Shown in pieces: positions 38,358 through 51,105 of a stretch of 64,000 bases of DNA. The DNA is from Linnemannia elongata (Eukaryota > Mortierellomycota > Mortierellomycetes > Mortierellales > Mortierellaceae). The DNA lies in the NCBI GenBank assembly GCA_036320915.1, contig JAXBDG010000017.1, positions 1-64,000 on the forward strand. Direction: 5' to 3'. Position 1 is the first letter of the stretch. Each line of letters opens with the position of its first letter. The notes below the pieces were generated by a model. The model was not told the origin of the DNA. It saw nothing but the letters and a program-made list of their open reading frames with translations, and did no database searches. Both the position numbers and the translations under genes were made by a program.

Positions 38358-40493
38358 TTAGCGTCCTGTTGTTCCGTTCGAAGGTGCGCCTGGTGGGGTG
38401 TTGAAGGCATCGCACCATCCATTGATTGGTAAACAGCTATGGCAGAACAGGGAATATAAAACTGAGTACGCAGTTCCAAAGTGTGCAAGCAAACACAATG
38501 AATGTAGAAAATCGTTTCCTCACGGTTCACTATTCTGATAATTACCTCAAATACTTGCACCAGCTGCAGTTGTTGGCACCCTTGTAAAAGTTTGTCAGGC
38601 CCAAGACGATCAGCATGACAATCAGGGGCAAGGCAATGACCCTCAGTCCCAGCTTGATATACTTGTCGCGTTTCGAAAAGTACACTACTGGCATAAAAAC
38701 CAGTCCAGTCAGAATTCCCGCGATAAAGCCTCCGATATGCGCAAAGTTATCCAAGAACGGAAGCAGACCAAACGCGAACGACACGAGAATCATCAACGAT
38801 AACTATATACAGCAGCAGCGACAGCAAACAAGAGGTGAGTCGAACGTTTGAAACACTGCGCTAGGTGCTTCTGTTATTTCGATGGTTCGTTACCTTGCTT
38901 AGTTCCCAGCATGGCCGCACAACCAGCTTCCAGTTCTGAATGAGGTCAAGAACAAGGCATCCAATGAGTCCAAATAGTGCTCCTGAGGCCCCCATCGAGG
39001 CTATTGACCGCAAGTAAATGGATGATCGGACAAAAATTAGTCTGCCTTCTTGCAACCCAGAATAAGCCCTATTGAACAACGATATCGACAATGAGTCAGG
39101 TACTCACGAGACAAGATAGGTGCAAAATTGCCTCCGAAAATAAAGCCAGCGATTCCCGAAGTCATGTAGATAATGGCAAAACGCCACCAGCCCATGTCTC
39201 TCTCCAGATCGGCGCCCGTTCTCATTTGGAACAAGAGGTTGAAGAGTAAATGAAGGACACCGCCATGCAAGAACACCGGTGTGATAAAACGGAACCATTG
39301 ATTGGGCGGCTTTCCAGTTGAAGAGATAGGAGTGAATCCGCAGATGTCAGAGATGGTGCAGATGGATGTGGTGTTATCTGGACACTGAAGGTTCTGGTTG
39401 TCTAAGTAGGTGCTCCTCATACATGGCACAAACCGTGCTCCGATGGCAATAATGGTCTACAATGTTTATGAACGAGAGCGTATAAGTGTCTGCACAGGTA
39501 ACTCACCCAATGTCAACCGATGCACGAACAAACACGCTAAGGTCGATCACTTACTCCTGTTCCGGGGCCGATCATAGGGTTGAAAGGCTGCGTCTCAATG
39601 ATACGATTCGTTCTTTGATAGCCTTTGAAGATTTCATAGATGAGCACGCCGATCTGAACCGCGGAAATGATCCAGACGAACCATGGCCTCCAGACCTTTC
39701 TGTTATTGAGCTGGCGCTGTACTTTAGGGTCCAAGAGAACCTTGGGAATGGATTCACCTCCAGGATATTGGCCTTCAACTTGTCCCTCGTTGCTGTTGGG
39801 GTTGGGAGGTAAGGCTGGCAGAGCATGATCCTGACCTTGTCCATAGTTGGTGTTGTTGTGCTGTCCGTACTGTTGGTTCTGAGAGTTGCCGACTCCTCCG
39901 GCGGCGGTATAGACAGAGTTGGTATCTCCATGGTGGGGGCTCATGTTCTCCGCCGTCCTCGTATCAGAGTATTGCGTCCCTTGGCGAGTCGCCTCTAGAC
40001 TGGATGAAACAATGTCGATACCGACCAGAGGAATATCTGAAGGGGGAGACCCTCCTTCTACTGCTCCTGCATAGTATCCTCCCTGATAGGTCCATTCTTG
40101 TCGACTGCTCAGGGGCGAAGGGGCGTTCTGTAGGGGTTCCATTTGATGGTAATTGCCTGTTCGCTGCTGTTCGTCATCGTACTCTTGCTGACTGAGAGGT
40201 TGGTGGTGTGTTGGGAAGTAGCTCAGGGGTCGACCGACGGGGTACTGGTCATTATCGTCATCATGGCCCTGCGACACGGAGCTCTGGTGGTGCTGTGACG
40301 GCGAGCGGTAGTCACTGATGGACTTGTCCTGGTGGTGATAAGACACTGAGGTGGTGGAGCTGTAGCTGTCTTGACGGCGGTCATCGTTGAAGGGAGATGA
40401 CTGAGGATTTGACCCTGGAGGCTGATGTCTGCTGTAGCTATCATCGTAGTCGTTGTCTTTCCATTCTGGTTTTGTGTTGTTACTGTATGACAT
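38358..40493 (-). CDS. Rhomboid family intramembrane serine protease
   Basis: Five exons (40493-39555, 39456-39108, 39000-38894, 38802-38546, 38436-38358), all GT-AG and in phase, give 576 aa. The first about 270 residues are a hydrophilic, Gln/Ser/Tyr-rich cytosolic tail. The membrane part starts at WRPWFVWIISAVQIGV. Active-site residues are the Ser of SMGASGALFG (about 435) and the His of NFAHIGGF (about 487). The loop HGGVLHLLFN and the W-W-R-F-A-I-I-Y-x-T-S-G-I-x-G segment are typical of eukaryotic secretory-pathway rhomboids. The C-terminus CSWCKYLSCLPINGWCD is restored only by the last small exon; without it the frame stops at YLR. The long disordered tail and absence of a mitochondrial presequence suggest a Golgi or plasma-membrane enzyme rather than PARL/Pcp1. 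Confidence 0.9.
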
Positions 40494-42225
40494 TAGAGAT
40501 AAGATCTAGTTGCGATGAGCGTGGGTGGGTAGAGTAATTTTGGGAGAGGTAGAGGGATAAGAAAGTAAAAGAAGTAAAAGAGGGGTGATGATGATGAAGG
40601 ATAAGGGTGATGAACGGGCAAGGCAGGGAGTGGAGAAAGGAGCAAAGTGCAAGGCACATAGTCGGCTAGGTTGTGTTGTTCGTATCATAGCCACATAACT
40701 AAAAATACTTTTGCCGTGGTTGAGAAGAGGGGGAGACATAGATTTCAGAATGCTGCAAAAGTAAAGACCAAAGCCCAAGCAAGGCCCAGCCTGTGTGCCC
40801 GTCTGTGTAGACTATCCTCCATTCATTAATCCCTTCGCTCCTCCTTCGCTCCTCCTTCGCTCGCAGGCTACTTTTCTTCCACTTCTCTCCTACCATCCCA
40901 CCTTCCCAGAGACTGTGCCGCCAAAGGTATCTATCTGTCTATTCCTTGTCCATGAAAAATACGCATCGGCTTGGATGAACAAATGAATACCTATTGCCTG
41001 TGAATACTATCTTCTTCCACGATTCAGTTGTAAAGGAGTCGCTCGAAATTGGCATCAGGCTGAGACTGTAGAAAAAGTGGACAACGCGTTGGGCTGGTTG
41101 GGCAGTGCCTTTTCCTCTTTCTCTCTCTTGCCTATACGCATAAGACCCAACGGTGTTAACGCGACAAATTCAAGGGCGGCTGGAGAGTGGTAGTTTTGGT
41201 GAATAATTGACACCGCAGCTAACATGAACAGTCGACCACTCACCGAAAGAGGAGCAATCATCATAGCGGAGCCAAGGTTGATAAAAACCAAACACTGGCG
41301 GACAAGAGGAATGGCGTGCCAGCCTTGACTATCACGGTCTAATCGCCGAGCGAGCGATAAGTCGAAATTGGACCGATTGGCTTTAGCACTGGTTATCATG
41401 ACCGGTGGCGGTGTGCACATGATCCGTCCGCTCCTCTACGTCCTTCTCTCGTCTCTTCTACGAGCGAGGCAGCAGAGCATTGACAATTTGAAGGTAAGGA
41501 TGGTGCCATTGCACGTAATTTGAGTTATGTCGCATGAAAAACCAAAACGAAAGGATAAAGGGGAGGCGGATAAACACGTTCCCTTTCTTTCTTTCGTATG
41601 GACAGCAGGTATAAAAGAGGAGAGGGGAGATAGGCAGACAGGTGCGCATTTTGTGTATATGTGTGTTTGTGTGTGAAAGAGAAGAGTGCTTTGCACCTAT
41701 TCTCACCATTCTCGCGTCATTCACCCACTTGTATGGCAACAGCGACAACCATTTGTCAGTGTATGGCTACAAGCTGATGATGCGAGCATCCCTGTCGATG
41801 GAGCGATTAAAACTCTGAGTGAGGGGAAGGTGGGAAAGAAAGGATGGGGAAGGGAAGCGCAGGGATTGCAGGGAGCCCGTTTTGTGCCTTCTTTTCCTAC
41901 TTCACTCCTATTTGAATAAGTGATATTCAATTGGTCTCTGTATGTGTGTGTGTGTATGTGAATGTTTCTGTGTTCGTTGCGCCTTAAGGCGAATGTCCAT
42001 TTGTTCGTGAAATGACGCGAGAATAGCATTCAGGAAAGAATTTAAAATGTTCGTCTCAACCATTTATTTCCTTCTCTTCTCTTCACATCTCTTCTCTGCA
42101 CTTCTCTTCTCTTCTCTTCACTCCGCTTCTCTTCTCTTCTCTTCTCCCTTTCTCTTCTTTTCATCACCTCGTTCTCTTTTTCCTCTCCCTCCACTCTCTT
42201 CCTGAGCTTTTATTGCCAGTCAGCA
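40494..42225. promoter_or_regulatory. Divergent intergenic region between rhomboid and bZIP genes
   Basis: About 1.7 kb without a defensible gene. The last 150 bp before the bZIP start (about 42058-42205) is a nearly pure pyrimidine tract of CTTCT/CTCTT units, a common feature just upstream of fungal start sites. A frame of 121 codons on the minus strand at 41055-41420 has no recognisable features. Confidence 0.5.
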
Positions 42226-43284
42226 ATGTCAATGGCTGCTAACCCTGCCTATCCTCCACATGCGAGGATCAACCACCACCACCACCACCACCAGCAACAG
42301 CAACAACAAAACCCATACCACCCCCACGACTCCCTCTCAACCTCATCCTCTGAACAATCCCATCATCTCTACATCCAAACTGCCCACCTCCACTCCCATC
42401 AACAGCAGCAGGTATATCCTGCTCCAGCATATCATGCCCCTTCGCCTCCTTACTCCTCCCACCCACAACCACCACCACCTCACAGAGCCTCCTCGATCGA
42501 GCCAAACCAGAAACCCATCCTGCCCTACCCCACCGTCCATCATGACCAGAAGCGACTCTACTCCACCTCTGCCGCCTATCGTCCCCACCCATACTCACCT
42601 CCAACTCTTCCCCCTCTGACCGTCGGACGACCCCCACTCTCGCCACAGAGTCCCAACGACGCCCCCCTTCATTACTCCCCGCCCGAGAGGCACACCTTCA
42701 GAACGGAATCGCCCATGTCGCCCTCGCCTCCTCCATCCTCCTCGTCCTCAACCTCCTATGGCGCCACTAACGCACCCGGAGCAGACAATGGCGATAATGG
42801 ATCAGCCCCTCTCTCAACGCACGACAGGCGCGAGCGCAACAAGGCTGCCTCGGCAAAGTACAGGGCCAAGAAGCACCACCAGTCCGGCGAGATGCGCCAG
42901 CAGATCACTGTTCTCCAGGACCAGAACAACGTGCTGACCCGTCAGCTGCAAGAGTCTCGTACTGAGAATGCCTCGCTAAAGAACACGATCGAGAAGCTGC
43001 GGGGGCGTCTGGTGGCCGAGAAGGTGTTGAGACGCCTTCGAGAGGTTGGACGGGAAAAGAGACGCGGCTTCTCGTCCGGCGGCTCCAAGGTCTCTGTCCA
43101 TGACCTAGCTAGCGGCAGTGAGGACGAGGATGATGATGATGAGATTGGCGATATTGAGGGAGATGAGGATGTGGATGAGAGGGTGGACCAGATTGAGGAT
43201 GGTGAGACTGGCGAGCTGCAAGAGCAAGAACCACATCGGCCGGAGAAGCGATCCAAGCCCAATCCTCGCCGCCGATCCAACTAG
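42226..43284 (+). CDS. bZIP transcription factor
   Basis: This 352-aa intronless protein is a predicted nuclear DNA-binding regulator. The basic region is at about 200-216 (DRRERNKAASAKYRAKK, with the N-x2-A-A-x-K-Y-R pattern of the fungal MetR/Cys-3/GCN4-like group). It is followed by a leucine zipper at about 224-260 with heptad Leu/Ile/Asn positions (ITVLQDQNNVLTRQL, NASLKNTIEKL). The N-terminal 195 residues are His/Gln/Pro/Ser-rich low complexity, including His and Gln runs near residues 17-28, and likely form an activation domain. After the zipper come a basic stretch (GREKRRGFS), a long acidic run (EDEDDDDEIGDIEGDED) and a basic Arg/Lys tail. The specific pathway cannot be told; sulfur or stress control is typical of the group. 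Confidence 0.88.
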   Translation: MSMAANPAYPPHARINHHHHHHQQQQQQNPYHPHDSLSTSSSEQSHHLYIQTAHLHSHQQQQVYPAPAYHAPSPPYSSHPQPPPPHRASSIEPNQKPILPYPTVHHDQKRLYSTSAAYRPHPYSPPTLPPLTVGRPPLSPQSPNDAPLHYSPPERHTFRTESPMSPSPPPSSSSSTSYGATNAPGADNGDNGSAPLSTHDRRERNKAASAKYRAKKHHQSGEMRQQITVLQDQNNVLTRQLQESRTENASLKNTIEKLRGRLVAEKVLRRLREVGREKRRGFSSGGSKVSVHDLASGSEDEDDDDEIGDIEGDEDVDERVDQIEDGETGELQEQEPHRPEKRSKPNPRRRSN

Positions 43285-44399
43285 ATCGACGGATGTTTCT
43301 CATTTTATTCGCCTTGCATAGTCTTTCTCTCTTCCTTGTAACATACCTGTACCATTGCCATATCCACCCATTTTTTCTTTTTGCACAAACACCTTTCAAT
43401 ATTGCGAATAATGATAATAAAAAAAAGCAAAGAATAGACCGAAGAGTGGTGTTGTAAGATGACTGTCGTGTGAAAGGACAATGGAAAAGGACATAAGGGC
43501 AAACTCTAAATAGAACTCCTTGGGCTATCAGCCAACGAGCGTGCTTGATTTTCGGACGGACCGATGGTGCCATCGACCCGCATCGTTGGCTCATCTCTCC
43601 CTTTTTGTTCCTTCTCTTTTCTTATTTGATGGGAGGATGATACACTCACACAGACATAAACAATTGGAATATTGCGGCAGGGAGATGTGAATAGAATACA
43701 TCGTTCAATTGAATCAGTAACTTGATGGGATGGAGTCCATTGTTGTGTCCGATGGCGACATCTCGCGCAAGGGCACAAGGCATAAACAGAGTTCATGTGT
43801 CTCGGTGTGTATCGATGTGCAGCAGCACTCGTGTGGATGTATATGCACCCACACACACACACACACACACACTCACACTTCCTCGTATTCATTTCGAGTC
43901 CCCTTTTTGCTTCTCGCGGCCTGTATATCACCTATGCCATAGTATGGAGTCAACATCCAATAAGAGCAAGCGACGCGTGTTCGACTGACCAAACTGCATT
44001 ATGATGGCAATTCAACCTCCAGGACCCTTCCCCTCGGGTAATCAGCCACCCTCTAGCGACAGCTTGACATCATCATGATAGGTTGATACACTCTCATGGA
44101 TCTGGCGCCCCTACCCCTTTTAGGGTAACTGATGCTGTGGATGATCGTCAATTGTGTTAGACCGTACACGACATCACCTTGGCGTCGTCATGATGTCAGT
44201 GCCCTGTAATGCCTGTCCTTTGCCTCATTAATAAAAACGGACATCCTTCGACTTTTTTTTGATCTTCACTTTTTCTCCCAACAACAACACAGCTACTTCC
44301 TTTCTTTACTCATTCTCTTACAGCAACAACCACAAAAGCAGACAACAAAAAAACAAAAACACTCACGTACTACACAACAGAACATAACACAAAACAAAC
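43285..44399. other. Intergenic region with CA microsatellite
   Basis: No gene is seen over 1.1 kb. A (CA)n tract lies at about 43849-43872, and a T-run occurs at about 44253-44260. Promoter-proximal AC-rich DNA (CAACAACAACAC, AAAACAAACA) precedes the next start codon. Confidence 0.5.
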
Positions 44400-45341
44400 A
44401 TGTCGCTCCTTCGCCTTACTGCCCGCAGATCTGTCAACACTGTTATCTCTAACAGCACTCCTGCAGTCGCCAGGGTTCCTCTCCTTGTTCGCTCACTTGC
44501 CAGGTACAGGGCGCTTTCTTTTATTTTTAATTTTATGTATTCTGTGACTTGATGTATATTAGCGTGTGATCGGTAGCTGCTGTTCGTTATTATTTCTCAC
44601 ACCAGAACATACAAACGACAGCACCATATCCTGATCAATTTCTACATCTTATCCTCACTACATCGTTCAAAATAAAGTAACGCAGCACAGAAAGAGGAGA
44701 AGGAGGAGCTGATCAAGCACGCCCCGGGCTGGAAGCACGAGAACGCCTCGGAAAGCGAAGCGAGCGTCAAGGCGGATCGAGAGCCCTATGCTCAAGATGT
44801 CTCGCACATGCAGCACGAGACGGTCAAGCACCTGAAGCGGGGTGAAGAGGACTTTGTTGACAACCTCAAGACCAAGGCTACCGAGACGGCACACGAGGTT
44901 GTGGACAAGGCAAAGTCGATGGGTTCTCAGGTTTCGGACTATGGTGGAGAGTACGTTGACAAGGCCCAGCAGGCCGGCCAGTATGCCAAGGAGGAATATG
45001 GTGATAAGGCTAAGAAGGCTCATCAACAGGCCAAGGAGGAGATGGGTGACAAATCCCAGGCGTTGGGATCCAAGTTGTCGGACCAGGCGAAGAAGGTTGG
45101 AGAGGAGGCCAAGTCGATGGGATCAAAGGCATCAGAGTATGGAGGAGAGTACGTGGACCAGGCTAAGAAGGCTGGAGCGAAGTACTTGAAAGAAGATCAA
45201 TTTGAGCAGGCGAGCAATGCACAAGGGATGATGAAGGACGGTGCGCAGAAGGTGAGCGACTTTGTCAAGAGCACGGTTGAATCTGCCAAGAAGGCAGTCG
45301 GCATGGACAACAGCAGCAGCGGCACTAACACAAAGCACTAA
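44400..45341 (+). CDS. LEA-like helical protein, probably mitochondrial
   Basis: Two exons (44400-44503 and 44678-45341) give 255 aa. The N-terminus (MSLLRLTARRSVNTV, then ARVPLLVRSLAS) is Arg/Ser/Leu-rich without acids, a typical mitochondrial presequence. The mature part is an 11-mer-like amphipathic helix series rich in Ala, Lys, Glu and Gln, with a repeated GEYVDKAQQAG / GEYVDQAKKAG block and SMGSQVSDYGGEY / SMGSKASEYGGEY, as in group 3 LEA proteins and fungal stress proteins. These are usually disordered in water and protect membranes or enzymes during desiccation, freezing or oxidative stress. A protective role is inferred from composition only. Confidence 0.75.
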
Positions 45342-45475
45342 GCAGTGAGTTTGAGAGGCGCACTTGCTTTACTTCTTTTTTTCTTATTCTCTTCTGCTCT
45401 ACTTTCATTTCCGTCTTGTAATAAATCAACGATAATTTGTACTCCTTAAGAACTAGTTTGCACGTGATGACTTTT

Positions 45476-45507
<32 letters not shown>

Positions 45508-45947
45508 TTCCAACGCATTCTTCTGTGAGCTTCCTTGGACAAGCAAGTCACCAGTATTCATTTTCCGCACAGAAAGAAAAAAAAATAGGCTGGCTGAGTA
45601 CACAGAGTGACACACCTCTTTATGTGTACCTGAGACGAAAGGGACGGTCGTTGTTCTCCTTTTCCTTCTTTTTCCTTCTCTCGCCCCTCCTCCGGCACCC
45701 CTTCCTCTTCCTCCTTCATCTTTTCTTCTTTCTACTTCTTTCTCCAACTCTTTCTCATTCTCTCCTCTCCTCCCCTTCTTTCCGATTCTAATCAACCCTT
45801 CGCCCTCGTACGAAGAAAAAAAAAGATCATCTCACTCCTCCTCCTCAACTACCCACAAATATAGACCATACCTTCCTTTATCCCTTGTAACGATACTCCT
45901 CTTCCCATTATCATTTTTATCATAACCACCATATCATAATCATCATC

Positions 45948-46739
45948 ATGCCCGCAGAAGCCATGGACATCGACCACATGGAAACCCCCTTGTGAGTATA
46001 TACCTCTTTTTGTCTTTCTATCTCTTTGTACCCTTCTTTTGCCATTTGTCAAACTTATGATATGTGGTTGTGTGTTTGTGCCTTCGCCAATTGGGCAAGC
46101 AACCTCTTTATCACCAAATCGGATGACCAACTAACCAAACATCCTTTTGCTTACCTATATTGTATCCATAGGACCGCTGAGCAGATCAAGGCAGAGGCGA
46201 ACCAGGAATACAAAGCAGGCAACTACGCAGCGGCTGTCGATCTCTACAGCCAGTCTATCAAGCTGGAGCCTACCAACGCCACCTATTACGGAAACCGTTC
46301 AGCCGCCCTCATGATGATCAAGAAATACAGCGACGCCTCAAAGGATTGCCTGACCGCTGTCCGTTTGGACCCTGCATTCGTCAAGGTAATAACAACCAGT
46401 AGTCTTCTTACTCTTACTTTGTTCTTCCTCTATCGCTGTCGCCCCTTTTTAGTATTTCTGCCTTCAGTATCTTAATGATTGGTACATGTATAGTTTGGCA
46501 AGGAAGAGCGAAGCAAATTGCAAAAGGAAGAAATGAAACGAAAAAGAGATCACAGGAAATGAAACAAACTAAGAGGAGGAAGAAGAAGTAGAAGCAGAGT
46601 AAATGAAAGGAGAAAAGAGGAAGCTGAAAACAAAATCCCAATAACAAAAGCTAAAAAAAAAAAAAGTCATCCACTCGACAAGGCAATACGAACATCAAGC
46701 CGACCACATAAAGGAAAACCACAGCGGCACCAATAATTT

Positions 46740-46773
<34 letters not shown>

Positions 46774-48201
46774 CAAAATATCAATGGGACATTAAAGAAC
46801 ATCAAGAATTCAAAGAAAAACCAATTATCTGAACGACGAAACGCAACCAAGAACGAATGATCTAATATAATAAGCGTCTTTTGATCTGAACAAAACCAAT
46901 AGGGATACCTTCGTGGTGCAAAGTGCCAGTTGCAGATGGGAAATGTTAGCGAGTCGATCAGATTGTATACAAAGGTGCTAGAGATGGAGCCCAACAACGC
47001 CCAGGCTGCCAAAGAAAAGGCGCAGGTGGATTACGTTCAGGCACAGATTGACCAGGTGCAGATGTACATGACCAACAAGCAGTTCGGCCTCGGAGCTAAC
47101 GCTGTGGATCGCCTCCTGGGCATGGTCGATCTGGCCCCTCGCAAGTGGATGATCTGGAAGGGCGAATGTCTCATCGGCAAGAAGGACTTTAACGGAGCAA
47201 GCTCTGTCGCCATGGATCTCTTGCGCCAGGACTCCCAAAACTCAGATGCCATCTACCTCCGTGCCCAGGTCCTCTATAGCCAAGGAGAGAATATCAAGGC
47301 CGCCACTCACTGCGCAGAGGCCCTCCGTTGCGACCCCGATTGCTCCAAGGCCAGAGTTCTCATGAAGAAGGCCAAAAACCTGGAAGCTCAAAAGACCGCT
47401 GGAAACGACGCCTTCAAGGCCGGCAAGTTGCAAGAAGCCTATGATCTCTACACAGCGGCGTTGGCCCTCGACCCCGAGAACGAGAGCACCAACAGCAAGC
47501 TGTACTCGAACCGTGCTACTGTCTTGGCAAAGTTGGGACGGCATCAGGAAGCAGTCGAGGACTGCGATGCCAGTTTGAAGCTTGACCCTTCGTTCATCAA
47601 GGTCCTGCGCAAGCGTGCCGAGTGTCAACTCAAGCTAGAGCAATACGAGGATGCCGTACGGGACCTCAAGTCTGCACTGGAATTCGACAAGAGCAACCGG
47701 GATATCCGCCGCGAGCTGCAGAATGCTGAGCTTGAGCTGAAAAAATCGTTAAGGAAGGATTATTATAAGGTGTTGGGTGTGGGTAAGGATGCCGGCGAGA
47801 GCGAGATCAAGAAGGCATACCGGAAACAAGCGTTGATCTACCACCCAGACAAGAACGACGGTGATCCCACAGCCGAGGCCAAGTTCAAGGATGTTGGAGA
47901 AGCCTATGCTGTGTTGAGCGACCCGACAAAGAAGCACCGGTATGATTCTGGTATGGATATCGAGGGAGGTGGTGGCATGGGTGGTGGTATGGATGACTTT
48001 GGTGGCGTTGATGTGAATTCGATGTTCTATCAGATGTTTGCCAACCAGCAGGGTGGCGGTATGGGTGGCGGCAACCCCTTTGGGGGCGGATCACCTTTTG
48101 GCGCAGGAGGAAGCCCCTTTGGTGGCGGTGGATTCGGAGGACATGGCCATGGCCATGGTCACAGCCACGGTGGTCGGGGACACAGCTTTTCCTTTGAATA
48201 G
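45948..48201 (+). CDS. TPR/J-domain co-chaperone, DNAJC7-like
   Basis: Three exons (45948-45991, 46172-46385, 46903-48201) give 518 aa. The first exon encodes only [15 protein letters not shown]. Multiple TPR repeats follow ([56 protein letters not shown]), then a J domain from about residue 380 ([22 protein letters not shown]) with the HPD motif (IYHPDKNDG) that stimulates Hsp70. The C-terminus is Gly/Phe- and His/Gly-rich ([31 protein letters not shown]). This architecture is that of DNAJC7/TPR2, which bridges Hsp70 and Hsp90 in the cytosol. Intron 2 contains an unusually long A-run near 46744-46772. Confidence 0.88.
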
Positions 48202-48325
48202 ACAGCGCCTTCGTATTCTTTCCATAAAGCTTATCAACAAAACCGCAGTCACGAGTAATGCTTTTGCTTGGAAAGCAAGATCAACTCAACCAACATCAAC
48301 TTGACACCAACCAACCTACACCGCA

Positions 48326-50550
48326 ATGTCGTCAAAGCGGGCTGGACTTCCTTCACTCAACTCAGCTGCATCCTCAGCATCAAAAAAGGGCGCACTCCAA
48401 CCCGTCAAGGTCCAACGCTACAGGGCTGGAAAAGCCCCTGAAGGCTATGTCGATCCTGCATTACAATCCTCAGACGAAGATGAAGACGACCAGGACGAAT
48501 CTCCATCAGCACGACGATCAGCAGCAAACGCAGCAGGCGGGATTCAACTCTCATTCGGTGCTGGACAGGAGGAGCGGAAAGCTGCTTACCAAGTCCTGAA
48601 TGTCGAACAGATGACGCGGGAGCGTCAGCAAGAACGAGCGCAGAGAGGCGGCCAGCCAGACCTGAGTGCTGCCGCTGCTGGAGGCGACAGACGTCTTGCC
48701 AGATTGCAGGCTATGCAATTATCAGACCAGAGAAGTCGTGGTGATACTAGATCAAGACGAGCGAGAGATGGCAGCGACGAAGATGAGGAAGAGCAAGAAA
48801 AATCGGAGAGTAGTGGAGATGACGAGGAGGAGGCGGCGTTGAGGAGAAGGAAAGCTGCCAGGGTCAAGGCCATGAGGGAGGAGGAGGAGGAGGAACTCTG
48901 GGGCCAGGGCGAAGAAGAAGATGAAGAAGAAGAAGTCGAAGACTCAAGACGCAGAGGACATGCAGAGGTAATGGATGTGTTTGTTTGGCAAAGTCTCTTT
49001 GTATCTGTGTATTTTGCGAGTTTCTCAACGTGTAATCTAACGCTGTGTAGCGATGACATTGCTTTGGCACGAACAATAGGACAGCGAAGGATCTTCAGAG
49101 TACACGTCTGGGTCAGAGGAAGAGTCGTCGGACGAGGATGCACCTCGACGGAAATTGATGAAGCCGGTCTTTGTTCCTAAGTAAGTGGGTTAGGTTGTTT
49201 ATCCTCGTCAATTGTTGACTCGTACCTGGGTTACTAAACTGCAATGAGTCCACTGGGTGCTTCTTCCCTAACTCGTGCTTGTTTTCATACAATGTTTTTT
49301 GTTTTTTAGGTCTCAGAGAATCACAATTGACGAGTCCTCACGGTCAGAGGTGGCAGAGGAGTTGGCAGAAAAGGCTCGTCTGGAAGAGATTGCGGAACGA
49401 AAGAAGGAGTCTTACCAGATGCTAAAAGAGTACGTGGCGCGACAGGCCAACGTCGAGGAGGTACCTGATATTGACAACCTGGCCGAGGTCGATGATACCG
49501 ATGGACTGGATGAGGAAGCCGAGTTTGAACTTTGGAAGCTGCGTGAGCTGAAGCGTATCAAGCGTGATCGCGAGGAGCTCGAGGCGTAAGTTTGTTGTTC
49601 CTTTTCGCAACATTGATGTTGTATCGCATTAAGGCTGACAGGAAGATTTGTTTTGTTTATTAACTGCTTACCTTCCGCCTTGCTGTGAACTATTAGACGC
49701 GAGGCTGAAAAGCTGGAGATTGAGAGACGTCGTGAGCTGACAGAGGAGGAGCGTGTTAAGGAAGACATGGCATACCTGGCCAAGAAGGCCAAGGAAGAGC
49801 AAGCCCAAAAGGCCGCAGGATCCGTCGAAAAGTACCACCATAAAGGCGCCTTCTTTATGGTTAGTTGTCCGTTGACTGAAAATGGTGTTCGCCCCAGAGG
49901 TTGACCACTCATCAATTGGAAGAGGTAGCATAATGCTAATTGTCATACTCCTCGTGTTGTTTTGATTTGTTTTACGTCAATAGGATTCTAATGAAGCGAT
50001 TCTAAAGCGGTCGACAAATGAGGCGACACCAGATGCAGTTAAGGACATCAAGGCACTGCCCAAGATTATGCAGGTCCGCAACTTCGGAAGAGCAGGACAA
50101 ACAAAGTACACGACGTTGAAGGACCAGGATACATCAAGACCTTCTGGCTGGTCGGATCCCGCAACAAGACACTTGCAACAGCGTCATCGTATGGGAGGTT
50201 TCCGAGGCGAGGACTATAAGATTGCTTCGAGTATGCAAGGTCAGCATGGCGGTCGAGGACGGGGTAGGGGAGATCGATTTGGCTCTGGCGATCGGCAAAG
50301 TAGGGACAACGCCAATCACACAGGGCTGGGCGGTGGTCGCAGCCGGCATGGGGACGGTGAAAGTGGACGTCGTCGGGAGTACTATGACCACGACCGCGAC
50401 GATAGCCACAGTCTGAGCCATAGTCGGAGTGGTGGTCGCGATCGTGATAGGGGGGGGCGTGGAAGCAGTAGTCGAGACTATCGGGACCGAGATCGCGAAC
50501 GAGACCGGGACCGGGACGATGGTGACTCCTACAAGCGCCGCCGGTACTAG
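48326..50550 (+). CDS. MFAP1: MFAP1-like spliceosomal protein
   Basis: Five exons (48326-48967, 49080-49180, 49310-49585, 49697-49859, 49984-50550), all GT-AG and in phase, give 582 aa. MFAP1 is a component of the spliceosomal B complex needed for pre-mRNA splicing. The sequence shows the family's Glu/Arg-rich helical middle ([37 protein letters not shown]), then [11 protein letters not shown] and [19 protein letters not shown], the most conserved MFAP1 block, and a W-S-D-P segment. The N-terminal half has acidic runs, as in other MFAP1. Unlike many relatives, it ends in a long RG/RD-rich tail ([25 protein letters not shown]) resembling SR-like splicing tails. It starts 124 bp after the co-chaperone stop. 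Confidence 0.9.
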
Positions 50551-51105
50551 AAGACGAATATTCAATGAAGCAAGAGTCCTGTAAATCATCCCATTTTTGG
50601 TTGTGTTTTGTTAATGTCTGTCCTCGGACAATATATTTTTTCGATGACTCCGACTGTGTTGTCCGATATGCAGCAGGGTATGTGGTTGTAACAGGACAGT
50701 ATGAAGCGTTCACAAGTCACTTTTGAGTAGAGTTCACAATTTTTAGAGCCCGACATCACGTGATTCTATGTACACATACCCTCTAGTGCAAAATACGATT
50801 TCGTATTCTATATTACAGGTGCTTGTACTTGATTTACATTTCGTGCAAGGTATTTGTACTTGTACGGCTGACTGAATTGAAATAAAATACGATCTATAGC
50901 CATGACCTTACAATACCATTGCCTCTTGCATATCTATGCCATACAGACTGGCAACATCAACACGTAACTTATTTCTGCTTGAGAATAGAATAGATAGAAT
51001 AATCACAATACCCGCTGTTGGCTTTTTCGTAATATAACATCAATCAATGCCTTATTTCTGCCTCCATTCTTGGTCTTCATCATGTTCGGCAATCAATCTT
51101 TTTAT
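50551..51105. other. Convergent intergenic region
   Basis: This lies between two convergent 3' ends and is AT-rich. A repeated phrase (GTGCAAAATACGATTTCGTATTC ending and TTGTACTTG copies) occurs at about 50790-50860. No gene seen. Confidence 0.4.

Noticed and set aside
41055..41420. 121-codon minus-strand frame between the rhomboid and bZIP genes
   Set aside because: No motif, no consistent splice partners and a simple-sequence C-terminus; the evidence is too weak.
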